DNA of 17,644 nucleotides from JACPLA01 sp035291905 (GCA_035291905.1 DATDRF010000107.1:1-17644); one strand, 5' to 3'; counted from the stretch's first letter, positions 7,920 to 16,185 are shown. Program-made: numbers and translations. Notes: a model not told the origin generated them from the sequence alone.

Positions 7920-7973
7920 TTACTTGACAAACAGTCCCGTGGAGAACACGGGATTATTCTCATTTGAAAACGG

Positions 7974-9302
7974 TCATTTGACGAATAACATCTTCCTCAT
8001 CACCGCCCGGCCTCCGTATTCGAGACGGGAGACGTAAACACCAGTCGGAAGCGATGATGCATCGAATGTCTTTTGATAAAGCTTTCCGGCCTCTGCAACT
8101 TCGTCAAACAGTACTGCGACCTCCTGGCCGAGCATGTTGTAGACCTTCAAGACCGCTTTTCCGTCTTCAGGGACAGTGAAAGAGATCTGAGTCGCAGGAT
8201 TGAACGGATTCGGATAATTGGGCTCAAGTGCAAGCTCCTTGGGTGCAGCGCCCACCTCAACTTCGGTTGCAGTGAAATACGTGAAGGTGCCGTCAAGGTC
8301 GACCTGTTTGATCCGATAGGCGTATCGGCCCGCTGAAAGGCCTGCATCGACATACGCATATTCTCTGAGTTCCGTCGATGTCCCCCATCCCTGCACGAAT
8401 CCAACCTTCTGCCAACTCTCTTCGCCAATAGCTCGCCGTTCCACATCGAATCCGAAGTTGTTGGCCTCCGTTGCTGTGGACCAACGCAGACCGACATCAA
8501 GTCGATTTGCAGCAGCCTCAAACGCGAGCATCTGGACAGGCATCGGAGCCTCAGACCACGTAGTCGCTATCCTCAAACCGTCGACGTAGAGATATGTCGA
8601 GTCCAGCTCATTGTTTGAACCGACAACCTGCTCCAGCAATTCCACGAAGTCGAAATCCGGGGCATCACCCGTTGCGCCATCAGTCATTGCAATGTCTGCT
8701 GCAGGTTCCGATGAACCGAGCACGGGATCTACCCACAAATAGAGACTGTCATTCTGGTCAATATCTGTCCCCAGAAACACATACTTAACGACTACTACGT
8801 GAGTGTCCGTTTTTGCGAGATTCTTGCTTGTTACATAAATCGGATTAACTCCCGCTGAACTCTTGCGCAAACCAATATGCCAGTCGGAGCCCGTGTCCTT
8901 AAGATACACCACTGCAAATCTTTCAGAGGATCCTACGCTGGAAAGACATAGAATGGCCGAGCCGGTCAGTGAGGAGCTATCAGCTTTGAACATGAAAGAG
9001 TAGTAGATAGGGCCCGAAGCAACTTCTACGATGCCATAGCCGAGGGCCTCTCGGTCCGTCCCCATGCGCACACTTTTGCCGACTCCTGAGAATGGATAAC
9101 CTGAATAGTTAAGACTAAAATCAGCTATGGTGTCTTTGTTGGTTCCGGAAGTGCTTAACTGCCAAAAGCCTTGCCCATCGAGAGTTGTTCCTGCGGTGTA
9201 GGAAAAATTGTCGAACGTAGGCAGGCTGGCAAGTTGCGCAAAAGCTTGATTGAACCAGACAATAAGAAAAAAGACAGCCATCCAACACCTAACAAGTTTC
9301 AT
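7974..9302 (-). CDS. Secreted protein with type IX secretion C-terminal domain
   Basis: This is a 442-aa secreted protein. A signal peptide ends QAFA-Q (residues 1-22). Residues 23-250 form a beta-rich region rich in Ser/Asp/Tyr that looks like a concanavalin/LamG-like jelly roll (fold inferred). Residues about 255-350 resemble the fibronectin-III-like segment often seen before the tail, with L-x-W-S-T-A-T-E-x-N-N-x-G-F-x-V-E-R-R and Y-x-Y-R-I-K-Q-V-D-x-D-G. Residues 358-442 form the T9SS type A sorting domain: YPNPFNP at 363-369, then VYNMLGQEVAVL and LPTGVYVSRLEYGG, ending KMLFVK. GGAGAGG precedes the ATG. The gene has its own promoter and terminator, so it is not part of the pilus operons. 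Its specific function is unknown. Confidence 0.9.
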   Translation of the reverse strand: MKLVRCWMAVFFLIVWFNQAFAQLASLPTFDNFSYTAGTTLDGQGFWQLSTSGTNKDTIADFSLNYSGYPFSGVGKSVRMGTDREALGYGIVEVASGPIYYSFMFKADSSSLTGSAILCLSSVGSSERFAVVYLKDTGSDWHIGLRKSSAGVNPIYVTSKNLAKTDTHVVVVKYVFLGTDIDQNDSLYLWVDPVLGSSEPAADIAMTDGATGDAPDFDFVELLEQVVGSNNELDSTYLYVDGLRIATTWSEAPMPVQMLAFEAAANRLDVGLRWSTATEANNFGFDVERRAIGEESWQKVGFVQGWGTSTELREYAYVDAGLSAGRYAYRIKQVDLDGTFTYFTATEVEVGAAPKELALEPNYPNPFNPATQISFTVPEDGKAVLKVYNMLGQEVAVLFDEVAEAGKLYQKTFDASSLPTGVYVSRLEYGGRAVMRKMLFVK

Positions 9303-9350
9303 ATCCCTCTCCAGTGATATTAATGGTCTCCTCGTGAACGACTTGCGATG

Positions 9351-9379
9351 ATATTACAAATCGTTACGTCAAAAGTCAA
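9351..9379 (-). promoter_or_regulatory. Promoter of the T9SS cargo gene
   Basis: On the minus strand, TTGACT (9374-9379) is followed after 17 bases by TAATAT (9351-9356). Predicted transcription starts near 9344, about 42 bases before the ATG at 9302. Confidence 0.6.
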
Positions 9380-9589
9380 CCGACTCATTATCGCACAATC
9401 TGTTTCAATTTGTTTGTTCCATCTGGATGTTTTTACCGCAATGATCAGTTCAGAGACATCCTTGCACCAAAAAACATGCAAATTCTTGGTTTTCGAGGAG
9501 TTTCTTTTCGGGCATTAGAGTTGCTCCTCTATAGGGATGATCCTTGAGTTTGTAGCAAGAAACCGTGTGCGCGGCGTCATCCGGTTGTA

Positions 9590-9618
9590 TTGACTTTTCG
9601 TGCGGTTTTGGGTAATGT
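9590..9618 (+). promoter_or_regulatory. Promoter candidate of the minor-pilin operon
   Basis: TTGACT (9590-9595) is followed after 17 bases by TAATGT (9613-9618), about 55 bases before the ATG at 9674. The -10 matches consensus at only 3 of 6 positions, so it may need an activator or the true -10 may be offset. I see no gene in the rest of the divergent gap (9303-9673). Confidence 0.45.
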
Positions 9619-9673
9619 TTATGACGGGATTTAGGGTTCCCCCGGCAATCAAAAAGAATCAAAGGGCAAGGGT

Positions 9674-10228
9674 ATGAACACGGGACAGATGATGCTTGTC
9701 ATCGCGGCTTTTGCGATGCTCTCCACGCTCGCTTTGGGCATCAACGGAACCATTATCAACACGATGGCCCTGAGCCTTGAGTCTGAGATGGCGATGAATG
9801 CCCATGCTTTTGCCCAATTTATGCTGGATGAGATCCTTACAAAATGGTTCGATGAAAAGGCCATCAGCACCAAGATCTACAACTACTCTGATATGACTGT
9901 TGCGTCGGGTTTTGGCTCCAATTTCGGTGAGAGCCTTCCTCTGATAGGCGGCTATGATCTCACTTTTTCTTCCCTGACCAAGTTCGACGATGTGGATGAC
10001 TATCACAAATACAAAAGACGAATCACAAACGCCCTGGGATGGCAATTCACGATTGTCGACTCCATCGATTACGTTTATGAGGACGACCCGGATACCCGCA
10101 GTGCGACCCAGACGTTCTACAAGCGGATCACGGTCTACGTGTACAACGACAACATGCACAAAGACGACGAGGGGAATATCATCCCCCAGGTTATGAGAGA
10201 TTTTTCCGTCTATCGCCGATACTTCTAG
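9674..10228 (+). CDS. Minor-pilin-like protein 1 (PilV position)
   Basis: This is a 184-aa protein starting MNTGQMMLVIAAFAMLS. A transmembrane helix of about 20 residues begins almost at the N-terminus and continues into an amphipathic helix (about residues 28-60), followed by a globular beta-rich domain. This is the general shape of a type IV pilin. The leader would be only four residues (MNTG before Gln), and position 5 of the mature form would be Val, not the usual Glu. It is the first gene of a three-gene plus-strand operon whose later members resemble PilW and PilX, which places this one at the PilV/FimU position. AAGGGCAAGGG lies before the ATG. No close family is recognised; the pilin role is inferred from topology and context. 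Confidence 0.65.
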   Translation: MNTGQMMLVIAAFAMLSTLALGINGTIINTMALSLESEMAMNAHAFAQFMLDEILTKWFDEKAISTKIYNYSDMTVASGFGSNFGESLPLIGGYDLTFSSLTKFDDVDDYHKYKRRITNALGWQFTIVDSIDYVYEDDPDTRSATQTFYKRITVYVYNDNMHKDDEGNIIPQVMRDFSVYRRYF

Positions 10229-10237
10229 AGAGATACT

Positions 10238-10825
10238 ATGTCCAATATGCTCGATATGATCGGTTCCGTTCTCCTGTTCGGAGTCCTCGTCCTCACCATC
10301 GGCCGCGTGCAGACAGGCCTGAACACGGCGATGTATGCGAATTCGTTCACCCAAATAACCCAGCGAAATGCCGTGCAGCTGGCCCACCAGATCGAATACG
10401 ACTTCGCCAAGATCGGCTACCACGCGACCACGGAGAAGATCAAAGCCGCAGACTCGACGAGCATCAAATTCAGGTCCGACCTGGGGAACACCGGGACGGT
10501 CGATGAGATCGAATACCGCATAGGGACAAAAGAGGAGGCCGCAGCGACCATGAATGTCGCAGACTTCCCATTGTATCGAAAAGACTCGAACGGGGAGATC
10601 ATGCAGTTATGGGGTACGACACGGTTCAACTTGAAATACTACAACATTGACTACAATCAGTTTCCTTCGCCGGTACCTTCGGACTCGCTTCCGAGAATCT
10701 ACGCGGTTTGGGTCACGTTTGTCATGGAGGGGCGTGAGCCGGCCGGGAGCGCCATCGATACGACCTACTATTCCATTACCTGGCAGAAACTGATTTATCC
10801 CCGCAACATGGGGTTGAGCTACTAA
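10238..10825 (+). CDS. Minor-pilin-like protein 2 (PilW-like)
   Basis: This is a 195-aa protein with a short N-terminus (MSNMLDMIG), a hydrophobic helix (about 8-24) and a long helix to about residue 65. The C-terminal domain follows the PilW layout: IEYRIG, then LYRKDSNGE, then a G-x-x-R-F-N-L-K-Y-Y strand and a late V-x-V-T-F-V strand. It starts 9 bases after gene 1 (GAGAG before the ATG) and ends 16 bases before gene 3, so the three are surely cotranscribed. In known systems, minor pilins of this kind prime pilus assembly and sit at the tip. Glu5 is not evident. Assignment to PilW is by pattern and position, not by a database hit. Confidence 0.65.
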   Translation: MSNMLDMIGSVLLFGVLVLTIGRVQTGLNTAMYANSFTQITQRNAVQLAHQIEYDFAKIGYHATTEKIKAADSTSIKFRSDLGNTGTVDEIEYRIGTKEEAAATMNVADFPLYRKDSNGEIMQLWGTTRFNLKYYNIDYNQFPSPVPSDSLPRIYAVWVTFVMEGREPAGSAIDTTYYSITWQKLIYPRNMGLSY

Positions 10826-10841
10826 GAGAGGCTAGAGAACC

Positions 10842-11861
10842 ATGGGACGAACAGCATTACTTCTTGTTTTGGGACTCGGGGCAGCTTTTGCCGTCATCGG
10901 AATCAATCTCAGGAACTCCGGCACCGCCGCGACGGAGCAGCAGGTGGGCTATCACAAGTACGCGTCTGCGAGGAACCTTGCCCGCACAGCGGTGCATGCG
11001 CGGCTGCGCGCCATCGACCGGGGACTCTCGATCACGGGGAGACTTGAGGGCGAATTCAATGACGGAACATTCTACACCGAGGTTGATTCAGGCGCGACGC
11101 TTGACACGATCTATATGGATTCCTACTCGCAGTTCGCCGAATCGACCTACTACATGCGGCTGAAGCTCTATCGGTACTCAAAACCGTACCCTATGGTCAA
11201 CTCCGCTGTCGGGATCCGCGCAACGCCTGTTGATTTCAAGATGCAAGGTTCGGCAAAGATCGACGGACGTGACCATGATTCAGACGGTTCTCTCACCGGC
11301 GATCCCGGCAAACCCGGCGTTGCGGTTATGACCTCGGGAGACTCCACGACGGTCATGGACAACGGCGGTTCTACCGGCGTAGTCGGCGGAGTTGCCGTCG
11401 ATACGACAACCTCGAATCCTCTCGATTACGTGCAGGAGTATCTCAGCAACTACGACTACCGCTATACTCAGGCGGACTCGCCGATCAACGCAGACATAAC
11501 GTGGGGTTCACCGGAGGATCCGAAAATTGTCGTTTGCTGGACGCCCGACACAACGGTAGCCGTGAAGTTTACTGGCAATTGCGAAGGCTGGGGCATTCTG
11601 GTTGTTCACGGCGACCTCACACTTGCGGGGACATTCAAGTGGCACGGACTGGTCATCGCTTACGGCGACGAGAGCATGATCCGCGTGACCGCCTCAGTCG
11701 GTACCCCGGAGATCTACGGCGGACTGATCATGTCGGGCGGCGCGGGGAGCGCCTTCTACATGAGAGGCAACGTGAGCATGAACTACAGCAGCGAGGCCCT
11801 TGAACAGGCGAGGTGGATCAATAAGTTGCTGGCGTACAGGATCATCGAATGGTATGAGTAA
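10842..11861 (+). CDS. Minor-pilin-like protein 3 (PilX-like with beta C-domain)
   Basis: This is a 339-aa protein with a hydrophobic helix right at the N-terminus (MGRTALLLVLGLG, to about residue 22), followed by a helix rich in Ala/Arg. This is like the PilX N-terminal domain. The long C-terminal part is beta-rich, with the hallmark GWGILVVHGDLTLAGTF and then KWHGLVI at about 249-272, and IYGGLIMSGGAG near 291-302. That segment is typical of large PilX-type minor pilins with a beta-roll/helix domain. The central IDGRDHDSDGS (about 140-150) is Asp-rich and might bind metal (inference). It is the last gene of the plus-strand operon and is followed by a strong terminator. Confidence 0.75.
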   Translation: MGRTALLLVLGLGAAFAVIGINLRNSGTAATEQQVGYHKYASARNLARTAVHARLRAIDRGLSITGRLEGEFNDGTFYTEVDSGATLDTIYMDSYSQFAESTYYMRLKLYRYSKPYPMVNSAVGIRATPVDFKMQGSAKIDGRDHDSDGSLTGDPGKPGVAVMTSGDSTTVMDNGGSTGVVGGVAVDTTTSNPLDYVQEYLSNYDYRYTQADSPINADITWGSPEDPKIVVCWTPDTTVAVKFTGNCEGWGILVVHGDLTLAGTFKWHGLVIAYGDESMIRVTASVGTPEIYGGLIMSGGAGSAFYMRGNVSMNYSSEALEQARWINKLLAYRIIEWYE

Positions 11862-11871
11862 AGGGGGATAG

Positions 11872-11899
11872 CAATCAGCTCTCAGCTATCGGCTGTCAG
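11872..11899. repeat. Heptamer-period tract before the terminator
   Basis: 7-base units ATCAG / CTCTCAG / CTATCGG / CTGTCAG lie between the minor-pilin stop and the terminator and end 7 bases before the stem. The complement reads CTGACAG/CCGATAG/CTGAGAG, the same family and the same orientation relative to transcription as the tract at 7892-7919. Confidence 0.65.
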
Positions 11900-11906
11900 T
11901 AAACAC

Positions 11907-11932
11907 AAAGGCCCGCGTTTTCGCGGGCCTTT
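11907..11932. terminator. Bidirectional intrinsic terminator
   Basis: A perfect 11-bp stem, AAAGGCCCGCG (11907-11917) with CGCGGGCCTTT (11922-11932), has a TTTT loop. T4 and then a second T4 follow on the plus strand. It separates the convergent minor-pilin operon and pilB. Confidence 0.9.
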
Positions 11933-11976
11933 TCGTTTTAAAGCCTGAATGTCGATCCGGCTTGATCATCACAGCA

Positions 11977-11995
11977 GTCGGAATATCATTCCGAC
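11977..11995. repeat. Perfect 8-bp palindrome around ATC
   Basis: GTCGGAAT (11977-11984) and ATTCCGAC (11988-11995) flank a 3-base centre, just after the pilB stop. It may be a dispersed REP-like element or an mRNA 3' end hairpin. No T-tract follows. Confidence 0.5.
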
Positions 11996-12010
11996 CTACA
12001 ACCTTGGACT

Positions 12011-13813
12011 CTAATCTTCTTCGACGGTGGTCGATACAACCTCTTCGAGAGACGTGATTCCTTCCATCATCCGCTCCATCCCCGATCGGCGCAGAGTCCA
12101 CATACCGTCTTTTGCCCCCTGCTCACGAATGGCATTCTCGTCGATCTTATCACCCGCACCCAGGATAATATTCTTGATTCCCTTGCTGAAATAGAGCGCT
12201 TCGTGGATAGCGGCGCGCCCCTTGTACCCGCCGCCGCACTTGTCGCAACCGACGGCTTCGTAGATCGTGTGCTGAGCAAGCTCCTCTTCCGAAAAACCGA
12301 ACTTCAGCAATCCCGCCTTATCGCTTTCGGGGACCGGCTGTTTGCAGACTTTGCAGAGCGTTCGGATAAGCCGCTGCGCCACGATGATGTTGATGGCATA
12401 TGCAAGAAGGAACGGCTCAATACCCATCTTGTACAGACGGGCTACGGAGCTGGGAGCATCGTTCGTGTGAAGTGTAGAGAAAACCAGGTGACCCGTGTTC
12501 GCCATTTTGATCGCGGTCTCCGCCGTGATCTTATCGCGCATTTCACCGACGAGCACAATATCCGGGTCGTGACGGAGAATACCGCGGACTGCCTGCTCGA
12601 ATCCCATCTTAGGCCCGATCTTCAGCTGGCGCGCACCTTTGATGATATACTCCACAGGCTCCTCGACCGTCAGTACGTTCACGGTGGGGTCGATCACCTG
12701 ATACAGGGCCGCAATGAGGGTCGTCGATTTACCTGACCCCGTAGGTCCCGTCAGGATGATGATACCCTGCGGCTTGCTAATGGCCTTGTAGAAGAAGTCC
12801 TTTGCCGGCCCCTGGAGACCCAGCTTGTTGAGGTCGGTGATAACCTTCCTGTCATCGAGGACGCGGATAACCACGCTTTCGAATTTGTGCTTGAACTCCG
12901 TGGTCACGATGGGCATAATGGAAACACGGAACCGCAGCTGATGGCCGTCAACGACACGCTGGATAAAGCCGTCCTGCGACATTTCACGTTCAAACCGGTC
13001 GACGTTTTTCGTGCGGTCTTTCACCACGGCAAGCACCGCCTCAGGCATTGTGTTATCCTGGCAGTGCCAGACCTGAAGATTCCCGTCCACGCGGAACATG
13101 AAGTTCGTCTTGTTTCCTTCCGCCGCGACGATGTGAACGTCGCTCACGCCCCTCCGAACGGCCTCGACCAGACATCCTTCGAACAGGTTGACAATTGCGG
13201 ACTTGGTGATCTCGGCCTGCAGAGCATCTTCGTCGACCTCTCCATCTCCTCCTCCGCCTCCCCCATCACCCTCGTCCACGGTGATTTCGCTGTCTTTCAA
13301 CAGTTTGAGGAACTCGTTTTGGGCCGGGGCAACCTTTTCCATCAATCCCTGAAGGTCTTTCAGGCGCACATAGCATATCTCATACTTCTTCACGTTGAAA
13401 CTTCGGGCCACGACAGGGAGGTTCTTGTCCGTCGGGTCGGCTGCAACAATGATCAGCTTGTCGGTCTGCCGCTCGTCGTACTTGAACGGAAGCATCTTCG
13501 CCTGGATCATCATGTCCCGCTGCTGATCGGGCAGGGCATCAACGAATTTCTTGATAAACGCCACGCGTGCGTCATCGATCTTCTCGTCGTTGAGGTAAAT
13601 CTCGCGGAAGGCATACAGGTTGGCAACTTCCCGGAAGACCGCATCATGGTCGGCACCGAACTCCGAGACAAGAATCTGTCCCAGGTTCTTCCTGTTCTTC
13701 TTATTCTCGTCGGAATCCTTCATCTTGAGAGACTTTTCAAGCGTCTCAAAATCGATGATTCCTTTTTTCAGAAGCGTGTAACCGATTTTATCAGTTATAT
13801 CTATTTCAGGCAT
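12011..13813 (-). CDS. pilB: PilB/GspE-type assembly ATPase
   Basis: This 600-aa hexameric motor powers pilin polymerisation on the inner membrane. An MshEN/T2SSE N-terminal region (about 1-165) is joined by an acidic linker, with a Gly6 run at 184-189, to the ATPase core. SDVHIVA (224-230) begins the core. Walker A is GPTGSGKSTT (356-365). The Asp box VEEPVEY (383-389) is intact, unlike in the PilT-like protein. Walker B is DIVLVGEMRD (418-427) and the His box GHLVFSTLHTNDAP (441-454, His449). CKVC (487-490) and CDKC (523-526) give the zinc-binding tetracysteine typical of PilB/GspE. AGGTGAG precedes the ATG, 29 bases after the pilC stop. It forms unit C with pilC. Length and motifs are complete. 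Confidence 0.96.
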   Translation of the reverse strand: MPEIDITDKIGYTLLKKGIIDFETLEKSLKMKDSDENKKNRKNLGQILVSEFGADHDAVFREVANLYAFREIYLNDEKIDDARVAFIKKFVDALPDQQRDMMIQAKMLPFKYDERQTDKLIIVAADPTDKNLPVVARSFNVKKYEICYVRLKDLQGLMEKVAPAQNEFLKLLKDSEITVDEGDGGGGGGDGEVDEDALQAEITKSAIVNLFEGCLVEAVRRGVSDVHIVAAEGNKTNFMFRVDGNLQVWHCQDNTMPEAVLAVVKDRTKNVDRFEREMSQDGFIQRVVDGHQLRFRVSIMPIVTTEFKHKFESVVIRVLDDRKVITDLNKLGLQGPAKDFFYKAISKPQGIIILTGPTGSGKSTTLIAALYQVIDPTVNVLTVEEPVEYIIKGARQLKIGPKMGFEQAVRGILRHDPDIVLVGEMRDKITAETAIKMANTGHLVFSTLHTNDAPSSVARLYKMGIEPFLLAYAINIIVAQRLIRTLCKVCKQPVPESDKAGLLKFGFSEEELAQHTIYEAVGCDKCGGGYKGRAAIHEALYFSKGIKNIILGAGDKIDENAIREQGAKDGMWTLRRSGMERMMEGITSLEEVVSTTVEED

Positions 13814-13842
13814 GGGTGCTCACCTGTGACAAGTTCACTCTT

Positions 13843-15210
13843 CTAGAAGAATGGCAAATAGTGAATGAATGTTCCCGGCGCCTTCGGACGCACGGTTGCC
13901 GTTTCGGACGATACGACCGTCAGGGCCATCAACACCACCATGATGATCATGGAGACAAAGACCTGGATAACTTCGATTGCATTCCTCAGGCGGTAGGTTG
14001 TTTCCTTCTCATAATACTCTGCAAGCTGAAGGGCGGTCGCCTTCACCGTTCCGGTTTCTGCTCCGGAGGCAAATCGGGAAAGGGCGGTCTTTGTAAAAAC
14101 ACCGGTCGCTTCGAAGGCCTCAACAAGGCCTTTTCCTTTTTCAATCATCAGGGGGATCGCGATGGTTTTGATCTGGTGATCCATGTACTTGTTACCGCAT
14201 GCTTCTGCAGACATTCTGATAACGTCGATATTCTCGCCTGAGCCGCTGTACAGGGCATAGAAGACGCGGCAGAAAATTTCGATGGCGGTCTTATGGAGCA
14301 GAGTCCCAATAACGGGGATCTTGATGATGTACTGGTCGATAAGAAATTTCCCCCGCTCTGACGAGACGAATCTCCACACCAGGACTGCCGGTATCGCCAA
14401 AGCAATGAGGATCAGAAGCATGTTGCTTGTAAGCCAACGGCTGGCAGCAAGCGATGCCTTGGTCATAGGCGGAAGGTCGATCTTCATCTTCTCGAAGGCT
14501 TCGGCCGTTGCGGGAAAGATGTAGGCGACATAAAACAGCACTGCGAGCATCAACACAACCAGAGTCACCATCGGCATGATCAGAGCCGATTTCAAGTTCC
14601 GCTTGAATTCCGCGTTTCTTTCCAGAAATTTTGCGGTGGCGTCATAGATTTCGGCCATATTGCCGCTTTTGGAGGCTAGGCCGAGCATGTTCGCGGTGAA
14701 CTTCCCGAACACGATAGATTGCTTCTGAAACACCTTTTCGGAGTCTTTTCCCTGTTTCAATTCACTGTTGATCTCTTTCACCGCTTCTCTCAGCGCCGGA
14801 TTGTCGATATCGTTGACCAGCAGCTGCAGCACCTCGTTGAAAGGGAGTTTTTGCCGCATAAGGTCGGCACTGACACGAACGAAGGTGATCACATCGACGG
14901 CGGGCGCCGCTGTCTGCTTATTTCCGAAGAGTTTCTTCCGGACATAAACGACCTTGTAGCCCATCTTCTCGAGAGCCTGCGTGACCTCTTCTTTCGAGTA
15001 GGCCTTCTGCTCACCATCGATGGGCTTGTCATTTCCCTTCTGGACACGATACAGGAAGTTGGCACGCTCGTAAACACCGGTGACCTTGAATTTCTTTTCC
15101 CGGCCCATCTCGTCGGCGCGTTGCCTTGCAGACTTCTTGTTGTCTGCGGTAATCGCTCCCGCGACGGTTTTGCCGGAAGGGGTCACTCCCTCGATTCTGT
15201 ATTCAGGCAT
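13843..15210 (-). CDS. pilC: PilC/GspF inner-membrane platform protein
   Basis: This 455-aa polytopic platform protein couples PilB and PilT rotation to pilin insertion. It carries two T2SS-F repeats (about 108-232 and 308-432), each with the conserved helical cytoplasmic domain. Predicted membrane helices are at about 208-232, 262-282 and 412-435. The N-terminal 95 residues (MPEYRIEGVTPSGKTVAGAI, then a helix-rich part) form an extra region before the first repeat, rich in Lys/Glu and longer than the short lead of most homologues. GAGGGG precedes the ATG. The gene is first in unit C, with a strong promoter about 55 bases upstream. The C-terminus ends with a short hydrophobic YLPFF. Confidence 0.94.
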   Translation of the reverse strand: MPEYRIEGVTPSGKTVAGAITADNKKSARQRADEMGREKKFKVTGVYERANFLYRVQKGNDKPIDGEQKAYSKEEVTQALEKMGYKVVYVRKKLFGNKQTAAPAVDVITFVRVSADLMRQKLPFNEVLQLLVNDIDNPALREAVKEINSELKQGKDSEKVFQKQSIVFGKFTANMLGLASKSGNMAEIYDATAKFLERNAEFKRNLKSALIMPMVTLVVLMLAVLFYVAYIFPATAEAFEKMKIDLPPMTKASLAASRWLTSNMLLILIALAIPAVLVWRFVSSERGKFLIDQYIIKIPVIGTLLHKTAIEIFCRVFYALYSGSGENIDVIRMSAEACGNKYMDHQIKTIAIPLMIEKGKGLVEAFEATGVFTKTALSRFASGAETGTVKATALQLAEYYEKETTYRLRNAIEVIQVFVSMIIMVVLMALTVVSSETATVRPKAPGTFIHYLPFF

Positions 15211-15262
15211 GCAATCCCCTCAAAAGTAATACCCTAAGAAGATGTTGGCGTATGCAGAACGA

Positions 15263-15291
15263 ATAATACGGTTTTTCCCCTACTCTGTCAA
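15263..15291 (-). promoter_or_regulatory. Strong promoter of pilC-pilB
   Basis: On the minus strand, a perfect -35 TTGACA (15286-15291) is followed after 17 bases by TATTAT (15263-15268). Transcription would start near 15256, leaving a 46-base leader before the pilC ATG. Confidence 0.75.
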
Positions 15292-15343
15292 GTCGTTGAA
15301 CGGCACAGGATTGGGCGCGAGAGGCGAAGAAAAGCTTTCAGAA

Positions 15344-15363
15344 GACAGGCGGGGAAGCCTGCC
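15344..15363 (-). terminator. Weak hairpin after the pilin operon
   Basis: A 7-bp stem (15344-15350 with 15357-15363, one G-U pair on the minus strand) has a 6-base loop and lies just after the pilin stop at 15370. The following bases contain only short T runs (GCTTTTC), so termination is probably partial and read-through into pilC-pilB is likely. Confidence 0.3.
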
Positions 15364-15369
15364 GGAGGG

Positions 15370-15762
15370 TCAGTTGATGTTGGAGATCGTCGAGAATGTA
15401 CCCGTGGTCATTTCGTATTGCGCTACTACAGCGACGGGTGTTGTTCCGTCCCACCCCTCGGTGCTTCCGTATCCCTGGAAGAGAATCCAGTTGTCGCCCG
15501 TGGTCATGTAGACGCGGATGCGAGACGTATTCGTCAGCCTGTTGATGGGAGTGAATCCGGTGAAACTTCCGCCTCCGCCCCCTGTGCTCTTCGGCGCGCC
15601 GGCGTACTTCTTTGCCTCACCCACCAAGACGTTGATTTGATGAAGGACCATGTCCCTCTCATTCGACTGATTGATCGAACCAACCAGTCGGACACCCGTC
15701 CAGACCGTGAGGCCCACGATAAATATCACAAGGACGACAATGAGCAGTTGTTGTTGGCCCAT
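15370..15762 (-). CDS. MGQQQ-type pilin 2
   Basis: This is a 130-aa pilin-like protein. The N-terminus is MGQQQLLIVVLVIFIVG, a two-residue MG leader and then a hydrophobic helix to about residue 24. An amphipathic helix containing Arg36-Asp37 extends to about 53, and then comes GGGGGSFTGF (61-70) and a C-terminal beta domain with W-I-L-F-Q-G-Y. It aligns without gaps over its first 70 residues with the pilin encoded at 16403-16804. No Glu5 is present. The stop is followed 160 bases later by pilC. It starts 12 bases after the unknown membrane protein gene, so they are cotranscribed. The pilin role is inferred from topology, length and position. Confidence 0.75.
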   Translation of the reverse strand: MGQQQLLIVVLVIFIVGLTVWTGVRLVGSINQSNERDMVLHQINVLVGEAKKYAGAPKSTGGGGGSFTGFTPINRLTNTSRIRVYMTTGDNWILFQGYGSTEGWDGTTPVAVVAQYEMTTGTFSTISNIN

Positions 15763-15774
15763 ACCAAGTTTTCC

Positions 15775-16185
15775 TTACTGAACCACCAGGCCCGCCTGGC
15801 CCATTTCTCCCAACGTTAGCTGCGAACTCATCCCTACAACTTTGAACGCCCATGAGGGAGAGTTGTTCTTTTGAGCGCAGTAGCGCGCGAGCTGGACGAT
15901 AATCCCGACCTTCGACTCCCTGTCCCGCGAGTTCCATTTCTGTTCGTTCACAACGAGGAGCCCGTTCTTTGAATCGAAAGAGGAAACCAGTCCCTCCTGT
16001 TTCCATTGCAGGACGACGGGGTCTATAAGGCTGGGATCTTCGGGGAGAGCAACGTGATTGATGATGCGAACGTAATCGTAAACGAGGTAGGAGATCCCGA
16101 GAATTCCGAAGGCAAAGAGGGCTATCACTAAGACGCGCTGCCTGCGGTCTTCTTTGTCGGCATCAACTATGCGAACAGTGGCCAT
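15775..16185 (-). CDS. Single-pass membrane protein of unknown function in the pilin operon
   Basis: This is a 136-aa protein with a charged N-terminus (about 17 residues, with DADKEDRRQR), one transmembrane helix (about 18-40) and a soluble C-terminal domain outside the cytoplasm (orientation inferred from the positive flank). The domain has an HVALPEDPSLIDPVVLQWKQ start and a central W-N-S-R-D-R-E-S-K-V-G-I-I-V-Q-L-A-R-Y-C helix. I do not recognise a family. It lies between two MGQQQ pilin genes. An in-frame TGA directly precedes its ATG, and I see no clear Shine-Dalgarno, so translation may be coupled to an upstream small reading frame. Possible roles are a pilin-specific assembly factor or a stabiliser of the platform; neither is shown. 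Confidence 0.65.
   Translation of the reverse strand: MATVRIVDADKEDRRQRVLVIALFAFGILGISYLVYDYVRIINHVALPEDPSLIDPVVLQWKQEGLVSSFDSKNGLLVVNEQKWNSRDRESKVGIIVQLARYCAQKNNSPSWAFKVVGMSSQLTLGEMGQAGLVVQ

Noticed and set aside
7583..7963. Minus-strand frame of 126 codons between pilT and the T9SS gene
   Set aside because: It runs through the terminator at 7862-7884, the heptamer tract and the palindromic repeats. The composition is not protein-like.
9450..9662. Minus-strand frame of 70 codons in the divergent gap
   Set aside because: It overlaps the plus-strand promoter at 9590-9618, has no ribosome binding site and no recognisable pattern.
12887..13846. Long plus-strand frame (319 codons) opposite pilB
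   Set aside because: It is an antisense shadow of a gene with complete ATPase motifs. The frame is rich in His/Val/Asp runs typical of reversed codons.
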